The notes beneath the pieces were generated by a model, which ran no database searches, was not told the DNA's origin, and worked only from the letters and a program-made list of their open reading frames with translations. From Symmetrospora coprosmae (Eukaryota; Basidiomycota; Cystobasidiomycetes; Symmetrosporaceae), in assembly GCA_008802785.1 (NCBI GenBank), contig VUYT01000006.1:372001-436000 (forward strand): DNA of 64,000 nucleotides. Direction: 5' to 3'. Below, piece after piece: positions 22,883-36,171 of this stretch. A program made the translations under genes and the position numbers. Each line of letters starts with the position of its first letter. Position 1 is the stretch's first letter.

Positions 22883-25821
22883 TCAAGCGAAGCGATGCAT
22901 CCAGCTCTGCACGTGCGGCAATGGGAGTGCGTACGGCTGACTCGAGCCAGCGCCTGCGAAGGCGACGACTCCCGGCCAATACATGACCCCCGGAAAGCCG
23001 TTGTTGGAGAAGGATGAGTAGAAGGCTTGGGCCGGCTGTTGCGTCTGGCACTGCATCTGTGAAACCGGTGCTACGTTGCCATTGTGGACAGGCAGCATGC
23101 TTTGGCCTGGTAGGGCACCAGTGCTGTACGAAGAAGCGTAGCCGGGACGGTAGGTCCCGTCCGATTGCGTGGGTGCCATCGGCAATGCTGGAAGCGGCAG
23201 GGAGGACAGCACTTCCGCGGCTCCGGGCTGCGAGGGGCGGATAGCAGCGCTTCGCGTCGAAAGCGAGCTGGGTGGCGGCCCTGCTGCAGACAGCGGCGCC
23301 GGTGGCGCTGAGGGCGGCGGGGCTGGCACCTCCGGCGAATGGAAGTAGGGCCTGGACGGACGTGTACTGACGAACGCAGGTCTAGAGTTAGGGCCGGCCA
23401 AGACATCCGTTGGCGACAGCGATAGCGAGGTGCGCGCGGTGCCAGATCCAGCGGCAAAGCCATTCTGTGTTGGAGTGCGCTGCTCCGGCTGCGACTGTAC
23501 TGATGTTGCAGGGGGTGCCTGACCCCGGCTTGATGACCGCAGGCTGTACCGTGGCAGGTTCGCATACTGTCTCTCCGGCTGAGCGTACTGCTGTTGTGGA
23601 GCCGGCCGAAGGAAGCCGCCCACAGGGGGAGGCAGCAGGCTCGATGCTGGCGCTACCTCTGTCGCCGGAGCAGGTGCTGTCGCCGAGTAGTAGGCAGGCT
23701 GCTGCACCGCCTGATACTGCACGGGCAGCTCGTAGGCGAGGTAGCCTCCCCTCTGCTGCCCGGCAGCAAGCGCATAGTATGCCAGGTTCTGCGGCGGATT
23801 GCGGGCCACCGAGCCAGCTGCAGGCGGCGTGAAGGAGCTCGTGAGTGTGCTGAACTCTGGTTGTCCTTCCGCGGCTGGTGCTTGACTGCCAAAGACGGCA
23901 GAGGAGACGCTTGACGAAGATGACGGGTACGGCGTTGGATCGAAACCGAAGTAGCTGGGATAGGACGACGAGGACGAGGACGAGGTGCTGAGCGAGACAG
24001 GCGTGTAAGCCAGTCCATTGGAGCCGGGCACCTGAAGTGCTGGACCTGCTGCAAAACGCTGCTGTTCGCTTGTTCCGAACGAGGAAGGGGACGGATAGGC
24101 AGCATTGTACGAGATCTCGTACGACGATGTCGGGCGCCTTTCCTCCACGCTTGATTGCGAGATCTTGCGCTTCCGTGTCGATGGCAAGGCTCCATCTTGC
24201 GGGTATGGGTACGCGGAGTAGTGCGTCGGGTACGAGGCCGCTTGGAAGGACGGATGAGATGGCGGCACAGCTGACAGGGAGCCCTGCGAGACGGCGTATG
24301 AGCCTATCGCAATATCGCTGTGTGGCAGCTCGTTCTGCGATGACGATGACAAGGCGAAATCGGCTCCTCGGTGTGGGAGGCAGGAGCCAAGCTCTTCGAG
24401 CCCAAGACCTGGGTTAGGACCAGCTTGCGGTGGCAGAGCAGTCGGATGCTGATGATGTATTGGGCTTGTCGGAGCGGACGGAGCGGTCGCGTACTCGCTG
24501 GCATACGCCGAGACTCTGGCCCTTTTCCGCGAGATGGACATGGTACGTGCGCGCTGTGGACGCTCGAGCAGTTCCACCCATCTACAAGACGTCGGAGAGG
24601 CGAGGTCAGCTTCGGCTTGGATGAAGGAGGCATACAAGGTGCAAGCGACTCACGCAGAGAAGGTCGTCTGCGAGACGTAGAGGCTGAAGTCAAGACCTTG
24701 GAGGAACTCCATCTCGCCTTCGTTGAGTGCCGTCAGCGGTAAACCGGAAACGTCTGACCAGGTCTTGTTCGTATATGTGTGGTCGTCCAGGATCTTATTC
24801 GCAAGCATGAGGGCGGTCTGTTATGAAAGCAAGGCAGATTTAGCTACGGCTCCACAATAGCTGCAGGCTGAACGACGTTTTCATCAACACTCACTACCGT
24901 GAGCTTGTATTCTGATCCACTCTTCGGCTCTATTGCGTGCTTCCCTTGCAGCTTCCAGACGAACAGGAGGGCGAGCACGACGACACTCTGCGAGACTTGG
25001 GCTGGACCGCCGGGAGCATCTTCAGCTCCTGCTCTCTCGCGCCCGAAGCGTAATGACCTCCATCACTCACTCGTCATGAGCAAGTCCTGGCAGAATCTGC
25101 GAAAACTCGAGCTCGGCTTTGCGAACGCTGGGGCGCGCCTCTGCTTTGGCGGCGAGAACCAGAGGTAGACGACCATCTCTGCCATGTAGGTTGCGAGCTG
25201 AGACATGTAGCCCGGCTGCATGGGCGGGATGGGCGAGGTCGCCATCGGATGTCGGTAATGTGCTGTCTGCTGAGCGGTTTCTGTGTAAGCGTATCCTGCC
25301 GGATGCCGCTTTGCTCCTGAGATGGTGCTCTTCGACTGTGCCGGATCGTCAGGAACGGAACAGCGACCGAGCTGACTCTGGTAGAGGTGCTGGTCCGCGG
25401 GTGTATTTGGACTGTAGTGCGCAGGGCACGGACGGGACGGATCTGTCGATGATGACCCCGAGCGGAGGTCTGTACGCGACGACGACCCCGCAGACGGCAA
25501 CAACCCTACGGCGTCAGGACCGGACACGTCCGAGTGATTCCACGACCCCTCTAACCGATGCTGCTGCTCCTCTGCTTGCTGCTGCGGGTGGCTGTGGGGC
25601 TGCAGTGGCGAAAAGACGTGGTCGCCTCGACGAGCCGAGTAGGACGAGTAGGATGAGAATGAGGAGCGGGAGGAGGTGCTCGTCGGTGGACTGATGATGT
25701 CCGAGCCTGCTGCTGCGTCTGCTGAGTAGTACGGCTGTTGCAACTGCTGGCACGCCGGCGGGATGTCGGTGGCGCCGTGGAGATGGAGGCGATGACCCTG
25801 GAGGAGCTCGGAGTGAATCAT
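22883..25821 (-). CDS. PCL-type cyclin (Pho85-family CDK partner)
   Basis: A protein of 915 residues in four exons that close in phase: 25071-25821, 24895-25028, 24654-24817, 22883-24581. The cyclin box is split over the introns. It reads QLATYMAEMVVYLWFSPP, QVSQSVVVLALLFVWKLQGK, TALMLANKILDDHTYTNKTW, then LNEGEMEFLQGLDFSLYVSQ and AWVELLERPQ. The LANKxLDDxTYTNKTW block is the hallmark of Pcl/Pho80-like cyclins. Long Ser/Pro/Tyr-rich flanks, about 200 residues before and 560 after, are disordered and full of potential SP/TP sites. It would partner a Pho85/Cdk5-type kinase in polarity, morphogenesis or nutrient response; which one cannot be told from sequence. Confidence 0.88.
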
Positions 25822-27659
25822 TGCATGGTTTGGCGTGTGGGAGAGGTGAAGAGGACCGCTTGTTGTGCTGCTTTTACTGCTGCTGCTGCTCTGATTGCCC
25901 CCCGAGCTGGTGCACGGTGACGCCGGTGGGCGGTGGCTGCGGCCGAGACAGCGGCTGTGGACCTCTGAGACGGCGAAGAGACGCGTGCGAGGGTTTTCGA
26001 CTTGGGAGAAAGCGGCGTTCGACCAGGGATGATGACGAGAACACTGGTAGTAGCACAGAAGTGGGAAGGAGAGACGAGAGCAGACGGGGAGTGCGCAGCT
26101 GGCCCCTTTCCTGCTCTAGATCTGCTGCTGAGACCTCCTGCGCCTCCGTTCTTGCTGGAAATTCCTTGCACCCTTGCCACGCTGTTCGGTCGCTGAGACC
26201 GGGCGCCAATCTGCAAAGGGTCCGACCCGGCGGGAAAAGGCGGATGAGCGAGAAGGAGAAGCGGAGATGCCCTGGACACTGGACGGCGCTGCGTGCGGTT
26301 GTGTCGTCAACGACGATGCAACGACGACGGATGGACGGCGCGCGGCCGGACGGGTATGCCGGGTCCTGCTGTGGGCCCTCCCGCTAGTTCGCGCTACCTC
26401 GCGTGTGCATGTTTAGGCTGTTGCGTGCGTGCAAGGGCGGAGCGGGCGGACGAGACGGGAAAGGGTCCGACGCAATCACCAAAGTGTGTGTCCACAAGTG
26501 AAGAACGCAGCGCACTTTGTCGACAAGAGCGAGCGCGAGTTCTCTGCGTTGTAACGGCTGTTGATCCCGGCCGAGCCGAGCTGGAGCTGTTTGGAGCTGG
26601 CTCCACAAAAGAGCTTGTGCACTCGACCTCGACACTGTACTTGCCGGCGAGTCCGCGGCTTCGACGTTGCCCTTTAGCTCGTACCGAATCGCGTCCCACA
26701 CACCATCCACCTGGCCCATCTCTTTCTCGCGCTCGCTCTTTCTCTCCACCCCCACCCCAAGTTCTGGATCTTGGCCATGCTGACTACTTGAACACGATGC
26801 CGGCTCGATGTCAAGAGGTGAAATTGGCTTCTCCACATTGGAAAATCCGCCGCGTCTCGAAGAAGCAGGTCCCACGTCCCAGAGCCACTGCAGCCTGTCT
26901 CTGGCTTTTCAGGGCGGCTGCACAGAGTACTTTAGCAACCTTTCAGAAAGACCGTCGAGCGGCATCTCATATTGTCTCATCACTTTGCGCTTGCGCGCGC
27001 CGCGCCCCTGAACATGCGTAAGCGTACTTGTCGAGCTCAAGGCCAGTACCACAGTTCCCAAGAAGAAGGTGCAAATGGTGTGGAGCGAGAGCAGCCACCC
27101 ACCAGTCCCTTCACCTTCGGCAAACACATATAGCGCATCGGGTTCGTCTCGCGGCTGTACCTGCGACGAGACCGAACGACAGGGCTAAATTGCACGTAAG
27201 CGCGAGGGAGGCAAAGCGACGTCGCAGGGAAAGAACCTCGAAGCGGTGACCTCAAGCTTCATGCGAACATCCCAAAGTGTATGCGTTAGCCTGAAGAGAA
27301 GCACCGTACCCATAGTCGTGCCCATTCCGCAAGTGACTGGCGAGACCAAGCAAGCATCCTCATGATGATCATGTCGGTCTGAGCGCAAACCCTCCTCGGA
27401 CTGTGCAGGTTGTTGGCGTGTAGAGTTTTTGGGTAGGGTGTCTGCGAAGCTGTTCCCCAAGCCTAGGACAGAACTGCGACCCCATCTGCGTGTGGGCGCT
27501 GCATCTACTCGTACAGCAATGCCCCGCACTATGACTGCCGCTCTTCGCCGAGCCAGCCAGCCAATCTCTCTCTCCTCCTTGCCATCGCGGTGCCGAGAGA
27601 GCAGCACCGCGACGCCCGTGCCTCCCGTGCCAGAGATCCCAAAAGAAGTAGGTATGCAA
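25822..27659. other. Long intergenic region upstream of the PCL-type cyclin
   Basis: About 1.8 kb between the 5' end of the cyclin (-) and the 3' end of RPL13 (-). Open frames in it have no protein-like composition. Likely an extended promoter and leader for the cyclin. Confidence 0.5.
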
Positions 27660-28447
27660 TTACTTCTTGTTGGCCTCGGCCTCGGCCTTCGCCTGGGCGC
27701 GCTTGTTGCGGACGCCGACAAGTCGTGCGTCGGATCGCTCCTTGCGCAGCGTCGCGAATGCCTCGAACTCCTTCTCCTCGGACGTGATGGCGCGCGGCTT
27801 CTCGTGCGTCGCTGCAGCGGGCAGAGGGAAGGCGGCACCAAGGTTGCGGGTCGTCTCGGACTTGAGGTCCTCGGCCTGAGCGACAAATCATCCAGAGTGT
27901 CAGCAGGTCGCCGCCTGGAAGCTGTTTCACGCGGGCGCGATCACGCACGCTCGAGTCGCCCTTCTTTGGCTTCTTTGCGTTCTTGGGGAAGACGACGAGG
28001 CGGGCCTTGTAGGCCTGGAGGCGCTCGACGTTCCTGTTGAGCTTCTCCTCGGAGCGGTCGCGTGCCCGGTGGTCGACGGCAATGCCAATGCTGAGCGCCT
28101 CCTTCTTCCTGATGCCTGCTGCCTTGAGCTCCTCAAGGGTGAAGCCACGGCCCTCTCGAATCTTCATGTTGTATCGGATCGAAGGGCATCGCACAGCAGG
28201 TCGAAGAAGGGAAGTGGGTCTGCAAGAACGGCAATGCGGGCACCCCAGCGTCAGCCCTGACCGCCGCTTCCACAACGCATCGCTGAGCTACGCGGACGCA
28301 CCGTGCGCCGAGCTTGGCGGCCTTCTGCTGGCGGGCGTTGCGCCGGCTCTTCTTCTGGCCTGGCTGGTCAAACCAGGTCTTGATGCGCCTCTGCCAGTCC
28401 TTGCGGAAGTGGTTCTTGTGCAGCACGTTGTTCTTGGAGAAACCCAT
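27660..28447 (-). CDS. RPL13: 60S ribosomal protein eL13
   Basis: Ribosomal protein of the large subunit, 210 residues, the usual length for eL13. Exons: 28302-28447, 27949-28219, 27660-27875 (introns of 82 and 73 nt). Conserved blocks: NVLHKNHFRKDWQRRIKTWF at the start, then KKSRRNARQQKAAKLGARP, RYNMKIREGRGFTLEELKAA, KKEALSIGIAVDHRARDRS and ARLVVFPKNAKKPKKGD. The Lys/Ala-rich tail ends in EANKK. The two introns were not seen to hold an obvious snoRNA, though ribosomal protein introns often do. Confidence 0.96.
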
Positions 28448-29106
28448 CGTGACTACGTGAGAGGAGAAGGCATGCAAGGCTGCTTAGCGTTCCTGCTGTC
28501 GAGCTTTGACGGGGGGCATGTCGTGCAGCGGATGCAGGCCAGCCAGTCCAGCATGCAACCACTCTCGCGTTTCGGCGGCTGCAGGTTACGGCGCAGCAGC
28601 GGCACAGCAGCACCGCGTCCTTCTGCTCGGGATCAGGCCTTCGATAGGCTCGCTGCTGATGCTGAAGCTGCTGTGCCGTTGCTACTCCCGCCCCGTGATC
28701 CCTGTGCTGCCACCCTGTGCAGCTCCTCCTCCATGCCTGTCTCCTCTTCCAATCCTTCCGCTGTCGATACTGGCTGGCTGGCTGGCTGACTGCATCTGCA
28801 TCCCAACGTGCGTATACTCACACTGATCCTGCTGCTGCTGGTGATGGAGCGAGTCGGTGCTGCAGAGGGCAATCTGGCTGCTGCCCTGCTCTCCCGAGCC
28901 TCCGAGGCTGCCTCAATTTTGATCAGCCCCTGGTCCGTCTGAATTTGCCACCAAGGAAGACTTGGAGAGTGAGCGGAGCTTGAGGGACTCGGGTGAAGCA
29001 AATTAAATTCAAAGAAGCTAAGGCCTTTCCGAGCAGCTGACATTGTCTCGTATCTGCCTGCAATGACAATCTCGCCGGTTCCGCCTTCCTAGCCTTGACA
29101 TCGGAC
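28448..29106. other. Divergent intergenic region
   Basis: Between RPL13 (-) and the unknown gene at 29107 (+). Presumably holds the strong RPL13 promoter. An open minus-strand frame (28633-29043) has a low-complexity composition and no splice or family support. Confidence 0.5.
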
Positions 29107-30101
29107 ATGCCCGACCTCGCTGGCATCCTCTCTAAACGCCTCAAGAAACCCCTCCGCTCGTGCCAGGCGTTCGTACGAGATGCAGAGCTCGTTGCGCAGG
29201 GGCTGAGGTGCGATGCTGTCGCTTGACCTGTGCGATATGCCCGCTCCCGCCGACCATACCGGGCCCCTTTGCACCACATTCACAGACAAGCTCACCTGAT
29301 CGACGCCTTTGATCTGCTTGAGACTGAGCTCAATGCGCTTATGACAACTCTGCGCAGTGTGCGTACTAACCGGTCTACGCGTATCGTCTGCTCTTGAGAC
29401 AGGAAGCCGGAACTGAGCGGCTCTTCTTCTGCCCTTGCAGCATGCCGAGCCGTACAACCGGACCTTCCTGCTGCATGAGCGCACAACAGGACAGACCTTC
29501 CTGCTGAACGCAGATCTGTTGCCGCTCGACAAGCCATCAACTATCTTCGTCGATGCGGAGACGGCCGAGATCCTGGATGGCCCTCCAGCGGCAGTCTCAG
29601 CAATGCTCACCACCATACGCGAGCAGGCAGGTTCTCTTGTCGCTGATGCAGTGCCTCCACATGTCATCATGGACCTCGGACACTTACCGCACGCTCTTGA
29701 TCGAGACGCCACGCGATCAGCCATGGTTGCGCTATGCGGCGTGCTGCTCGAGTTTCCGTTCTCCTACGTAGTTGTGGCAGATACCGGCGGCAGTCTTGGG
29801 GACATATCTCTGATGGTCCTCGAGCTCTTGTTGCAAGGTCCGGAGCATTTGTGAGTACATTCTGCTGCCTCCACTAGTCCCGTAACAAACTCATTGAGCG
29901 TCACGCCACCTCCTTAGGCCGCGGATACTGCTCAAGTGCAGCGTACCTCAAGCTGCCGTGAATGCGCTGGGTCAGACAGCGTATGCCGCAATTCTCGATC
30001 AGAGCCTCCAGACCTTTCAGTCGCGTCTTTCGGACAGTGGTAGCTCGGGCACTTTGAGCTGGAGCTGCACCACCGTCATGCTCGACCGGGTCGCATTGTG
30101 A
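29107..30101 (+). CDS. Unknown soluble protein, 255 residues
   Basis: Four exons fit in phase: 29107-29207, 29286-29358, 29441-29850, 29918-30101. The N-terminus is helical and basic (ILSKRLKKPLRSCQ, then LIDAFDLLETELNALMTTLR). The core looks like an alpha/beta fold: YNRTFLLHERTTGQTFLLNA, HVIMDLGHLPHAL, FPFSYVVVADTGGSLGDISL and RILLKCSVPQAAVNAL. No signal peptide or membrane span. The consistent splice phases and protein-like composition support a real gene. I do not recognise the family. Confidence 0.7.
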
Positions 30102-30264
30102 ATTACTCGGCTACGTAGAGCGGGTAGTCAGGCCTAAAAGTCTGCCATCGGCATTACGAACGGATCAAACGAATGTATCTGTCTCTTTCTGAGGTCTCTG
30201 TTTTTGTCATCACGCGAGCAACTGCCGTGTACTGCTACTGATCTTTCAGAAGAAGCCTGATGGC

Positions 30265-33200
30265 TCACGGTGCGGCCGACGGCCTATTACGGTGCATCGA
30301 GAAGCGCGACTTGGACTTCAGCGATGCGGGCGAGTCAGGCGAAAGGTTGGTCTGGCTGCCATTCCCGACGAGTCCTCCCGTGGCTGATTTGGCGAGGCTC
30401 GGGGAGCCAGGCACGGGTGTCCACGACAGGGAGAGCGAGACTGAGCCGCCAGACGATAGTGGCACCGTGGTCTCGGCACTTGTCCGCGTCCCGGGGTGTA
30501 TCACGTCCCAGACGCCCAGCTCCGCAGTCCCAAGCTCCTTGTCCCGCCCAAACTTCTTGGCAAAGACGGCGAGGGAGACGGACATATTCTCCGGCAAGGT
30601 CTTGAGCACGAATGTATCGTGGCCGTGCGTGCCTCTGGAGGAGCTGACCTTGTCGAGCGTCTTCCCGCTGTGCTTGACTGGAAGTTACTCACAGTGACAG
30701 GGTCAGCTTCTGCCCACAAGACCAGAAGGGAGCTGTCCAGCACGGCAAGGCCCTGACTCACAAACGCAGTAGAGCTTGTCCTCGCCGGGTAGGTCGACGA
30801 AGTCGGTGACACTCAACGTGAGATTGCCAAAGTCCGGTGCGCCGCCCACTGGTGACGTCTCGAAGCGGCCGTTGACACCAGAAGTGATCCGACTGCCGCC
30901 CTCGCTAACAATGCGCGGCAGGTCTTCGTCGCGGCCCTGTGCCTGTGCAGCACTGATTTGCCCGGCTGCCTGGTCAAATTCTGCCGCTGCGACGGAATCC
31001 ATCGTCGATTTTCTAGAGTGGCCCGGGATAACGTGCTTGACGCCCGAAAAGACGCCCTTGCCTACAGCTCCGGCCCCGCCAGCTACCATGCCTGCCCCGC
31101 CCAACGCGAGCTTGCCTCCCTTTCCGACGACGTGCAGGCCTGTGCCTGCGACCGCTCCAACGCCGTGCACTGCGCCTCCGGCAACGGTCCCTACGAAGGT
31201 GCTTGTGGCCGCCCGGGAGCGCGCGACAAACTCCGGGCGGAAGACGAGGCGGACGTTGATGGATCCCGCAGCCTGTCCATTGTCCGAGATTGGTACTGTT
31301 TGCGTCATAGCGGTGAAGGGCTCAATTGCGACGACATCGATGATGCCCGTCCCGAGCCGATCTGAGGAGCCGACACGGTCCCAGTCCATGACCTTGCAGG
31401 TGAATTTGGCGCCGACGCGGGACGGTACGAGGACTTCGAACTTTTCGTTCCATTTCGGGTTGAGCGTCTTCTTCTGCACCGCGCTTTCGTGAACCTTCTG
31501 CCCGTTCAGGTAGAACGCGACATAAGGGTCAGATTTACCGTTGCGATCGGCAGCCTTGAGCCCTACGCCGTCGAGCAGATCGACGCGAAGTACGCCGGTG
31601 TTGTTGACTGTCTCGCGCATCTCGAGCTGAATGGGGACCGGTACGTATTTGGCCGAAATGGTGACCGTGCTGCGATTTCCGCCGTTCTCATTGGTAAGCA
31701 TGAAATCGGCAGGCTTGTCCTGCAGGAACGACGATCCAGTTCGGAACCAATCAGCGCGGAGCTCGACCCTGCGTGGAGGGGCGGTACTCACCAGACACTG
31801 CTCAAGGAATTCTGGAAGACTTGTTCTGAAGTCCGCTTGCAGCTCTTCCCGACTATCCTTGTCTGCCTCGTTGAGCCTGAGTATGATGCGGGAATATTCG
31901 AGCTCTCGTATGAACACCTCGCCGACTTCGTCCCACGTCTGATGTGCCGTACGAGCGGTATCCGTCGAGTAGTTCGGCCAGTACGCATCGTCGAAAGCAA
32001 CCTCGAGTCGCGCGCCCTTCTTGGCGAGGTTGCCAGAGACAATGTTGAACACAAGAACTCCAGACTGGGAGCGGAGGACCTCCTCTCGGCTCAGTGTTAT
32101 GCCATCCGTGACGCTTCCGGACGTCTCCGCCGTCCGCATGGAGGTATAGCTTGCGCTCGACTGTAGGGTTCTGTCAAGACCGGGAGCGGGCGTGTATGCG
32201 GGAGTCGGGTTGCCCGTCGAGTAGTTATCAGAGTCCTCCTCTGCCCGGCCGGTAGCCGTCTTGCCCTTGAGGCGGTCCATCATCATTGCTCGCGATAGCT
32301 CGTCGTCCTCGTCGATCGTAGCGGCGTCATCTACATCGAGCTCGATGATCGACGCGTTGTCGTCGTCGGCGTCCTCTCCTCTCGGCACGACCTTATCGAG
32401 CGGATTGGCCGTCTTGGCGAAAGCCACGCCCCGAAGAGGCACCGTAGGGTAGAAGCGTGCTTCGAAGGTGATGTTGCCCTTCATAGACTTGCCGCCGTCC
32501 AAAATGAGATTGTCTGTGCGCTCCAAAGGACCGGTCGAGACGAATGGCTGCTCCTTCTTGTCGGTGCCTTCCGATGCCAGCGACTTGATGTCGAGTTTGG
32601 TCTGTCCCAGGGCGCGGTCACGACTGTTGTGCTGATAATCGACCACTTCAATGATGAGGGTCTCGTTCAAGCTGTGCACCGGTGCGTAGACGATCTCATC
32701 AAACACCGGGTCGAGGTCGTTGTTGTGCACGAGAGTGCGCGCGGCAATGACGCCCGACCGGATGACCCGGCAGTATGGGTCGCTCTTGCCTCCAGTAAGG
32801 CTCTCGACGTTCTTGAGATCGTTGGCCTTCTTGATCCACAGGCGGACGACACCGATGGGCGGGCGGAAGTCTCCCGCAGAGTTGATGGCGCCAGCCATGG
32901 CGACGGGTCGGAAGCTGGCCGTCATGCGCACCTTACCCCTGGCGCACCCGGACAGCGGGAACCAGTCCTGCTGCTTGGCGTTGGCGGCGAGAATGTCATT
33001 CAGCGTGACGTTGACAAAGCCGATGGTGGGGTCGCTAGCGAAGCCGCGGCTATCGATGACCTTGACACCGATGACGGCATCTGCGCGGGAGGTGACGAGG
33101 AATTCGGTGTGCCCTTCCCAGATCGGGTTGTGGTTGCGCTTGAACACGGGCGTCTTATGTATCGGCTGTCCCTTCAGGTAGATGCGCGCGTACGGATTGC

Positions 33201-35558
33201 ACTCCGAGGACCCGCGCCCAGAATCGAGGTCCTTGGCCTGGTGCAGACTGATGCGCACTATGCCCGTCTCTGTGGACACGAAGCAGGGAATCATTTAGCC
33301 ATATATGTGAAATTGGCATCTACGGGAAGACCCACTCGACTCGGGCAGCGGCTCTTCCGTGCCATCTGCCAGCTTGTTCGGCTTCATGACTGGGAAGAAC
33401 TTCAGGTCCACCTTGACCAGGCCACGCTGCTTTCCTTCCAGCATGACAGGGGCAGTGAGGTCCTCTTGCTCCGCGTCGTCGTTTAGCGACTTCAAGTCGA
33501 ACACGGCTGAACCGATGGCTTGGTCCTTCCGACGGTCGTTGTAGTCGATCACGTCGAGCGAGAGAGCGTCGTTGAGCGAGTTGACGAGGAGGAACTTGCT
33601 CTCCTTCCAGTGCGGGTTGTTGGTGCTGTGCTTGATTTTGGTCCGCGCGAGACCCGTGCGAGTGCCCAGTCCGAACGAAATGTAGGGGTCGGGTGCGCCG
33701 CCGCCGAATTTGACAGCCTTTAAGCCTCGAGCATTGTAGACCGTAATGTGCAACACTCCGATGGCCGTGTCTACAGGACAATGAGTTAGTCGGCGGACAG
33801 AGTAGACACGTCGGCTGTTGACACTCACCGATTGGCGCGCTCGATAGCAGCTGCTCCAGATCGATCTGGAAAACATTGGGATCGTATAGCATCGGTCCCA
33901 ATGTGGCATGTATCTGGTTGTTTATGAAGTTCTCAAGCCCTGGAATGAGATTCAGGTCGAAACCGATGGGCGAGGCGACCTGCCGGCGCAAACTACATCA
34001 GCACAGATGCCAAAAGTAGGACACTCACGCCAGAGACTCACGTAATCGATTAGAGGTTTCTCTAGGAAGGACAGGTCCACCGTCTGGACATGCGGGAAGC
34101 TGTTCATGAGCTTGAGGCGGATGCGCATGGTCCCCGCGAACGCGACGTCCTCGACGACGATGTCTTTGCTGAGCGCAACCTTGCCCTTTCCGAACTTGAT
34201 GGTCAGGACGATCTTGGGATTGACTTTGTCAGACGCCTGGCGCGTAGTCATATCTGCCGTGTCGTTCGGGCTGAAGGAGACCCGCCAGTCCATGACCACA
34301 ACGTCCGTGTCCGTGCCTGGATGCGTCCGTATGAAGTCGATGCGAGGCGCCTTTGTGCCCAGGGTGAAGTGCGTCATGCGAAGCGAGTCTACGCCGGCCG
34401 GCGCACTGTAACTCAGCACTTGGTCGACACTGCTGACGATACTCGCAGAAAGGAGAGGTTCGTAGGCGAGCCAGAAGCGCGAGAGGAAGTTGTTCATCCA
34501 GTCGACAGACTCGCTGTCCGTAAAGAGGCGCTGCTTGGCCAGCTCCCGGGTAATGTCGTCCCTCGCGCGCTGGCGGACGCGCCGGATGGACGTCTGGTAG
34601 TACGTTGAGCATATCGCGAGGATGATCAGGAGCCAGGCCCAGCCACCACCGAATATTGTCACGTAGTGCGACGCAAAGACGGCAAAGAAGATGATGGCGG
34701 CATTGTGGTACCATCCTCCGAAATAGCTCTCGTGCAGGAACTCTGCGAGCAGGTCGTTCTGCCTCGCGAGCTGGAGGTCTCCGCCCGAGTCGAGGAGGGC
34801 CTGGCTCTGCGCGCGCCACCCAATCTTGTACCACTCTGGGATGGCAGCTGCGATCTCCTGCGGTAAACCGCCGGGTATGGCCGCTTGTCCTGCGGCCTGC
34901 TTGTCGATACCGTCCGCCGCACGTCCTCCTTGCGCGTGCTCCTCCGCCGAGCTGGCGCCTATGTCGCGGGCGGAGACGGTGGGCGTCACGTTCTTGCCGC
35001 CGAGATCAGTTGCGACCTCTGCGAGCGGGTACCGTCAAGCCGTAGTCAGCCCCAGCGGAGTCCATTCCATGAGGGTATGCGCATCACGCACCGGTCCCTC
35101 CGTGCCGCCTGTCTGCGAAACGGTCCGATATCGGTCCAAGCCGTTCGCGTGCCCCGCGCATTGCCTGTGCCTTCTTCTGTTCGGGCGTCGCATCAGGGTC
35201 AAAGACGTGGACACTGCGACATGCGCGGTCACAGAGCAGCGTCAGTCTGATCTCGCTTGCTCGGCTCGCTGCTCGCAGCTCGCAGCTCGCCAGGTCGTTC
35301 CTTGCTGTCCGGCAGCTCGCTGTGACTGAGACATCGCCCAGCCTGCGAGCTTCGGCGCTTTCCCCTTCGTATGGACACTCACACAGCGCCGTGGCTCTCC
35401 TTGTTTGCAAAGTCCTGCGCGACTTCCGCTTCTGTGCTATATCCTCCATGGCTGCCATTCGCGCCATCCGCGTCCGTCGTGTAGGCCGCCGCTGGCTTGT
35501 TGTCCCCTCCTCCTGCGGATGCGAGCATGTCCCGCGAGATGACCTGAGGTGAGGCCAT
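30265..35558 (-). CDS. Tricalbin / extended synaptotagmin (ER-plasma membrane tether)
   Basis: Lipid-transfer tether of ER-plasma membrane contact sites, 1593 residues. Seven exons close in phase: 35383-35558, 35092-35213, 34042-35018, 33829-33979, 33336-33770, 30762-33269, 30265-30677. The order is: disordered N-terminus, a membrane hairpin (HYVTIFGGGWAWLLIILAIC), and an SMP domain (ESVDWMNNFLSRFWLAYEPL ... MRIRLKLMNSFPHVQTVDL). Next come C2 domains starting at GVLHITVYNARGLKAVKFGG, GIVRISLHQAKDLDSGRG, GVVRLWIKKANDLKNVESL and GVLRVDLLDGVGLKAADRNG. A last, more diverged C2 follows at LTLSVTDFVDLPGEDKLYCV. Several have Asp residues of the calcium loops (GKSDPYVAFYLNG). The layout matches yeast Tcb1-3. 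Confidence 0.94.
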
Positions 35559-36171
35559 GGCGGGCTGGACTGCGAGCGTTCTCGATGATTCCCACTGAAG
35601 AGGAAGGCCAACGCTCTGTCCCGAGTATCGCGGGAGTCGGATGGAGGGGGAGAGCTGGCTGCTGCACGTGGCGGACCTGCGGCGACTGCGCAACCGCAAC
35701 GTCAGACGTCAAGCCAGTGCTCGAGCTTCCTTGCGGTTCCGAATCCGCTGACTGGATCATGCTGCGCACACAGTAGCTACTGTACAACAACAGACACTGA
35801 AGTGATCGAGCATGTGCAGTACAGAAACTGAGGAAGACCCAGTGAGACGTCAATGCATGGGCCGGCCCCCAGGACCTCTCTCGACTCCTCCGCGCTGAAG
35901 GGGAGAAGATGCAGAAGCTTCCAATGTGAGCCGACTGTGAATGTGATACGCAGAAGATGCAGACATAGCGCATCAGGACGCACATTGCCGGGTACCGCTG
36001 GATTTGGACATTGGTTGGCGAGATGCCCCTCTCTGTTCACGAATGCCAGACGATGAGACGGACGTCAGCGAGGTAGCTCAACAATGCGAGGAGATCGAAG
36101 GCACGAATGACGCACATCCCGCACTGGAGAAGATGGAGGGTGTAGCAGCGATGGATGCGGGAAACGACGCA
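35559..36171. other. Intergenic region
   Basis: Upstream of the tricalbin gene and downstream of YTH1, both (-). Nothing recognised. Confidence 0.5.

Noticed and set aside
28633-29043. A 136-codon minus-strand open frame between RPL13 and the unknown gene
   Set aside because: Low-complexity composition, no splice or motif support, and it fills the promoter of RPL13.
30678-30761. Two very short introns of about 20-30 nt in the tricalbin gene
   Set aside because: A single 84-nt intron with a CTGAC branch-like site joins the C2 domain in phase, so ultra-short introns are not needed. The same applies to 3390-3461 in the glycosyltransferase gene.
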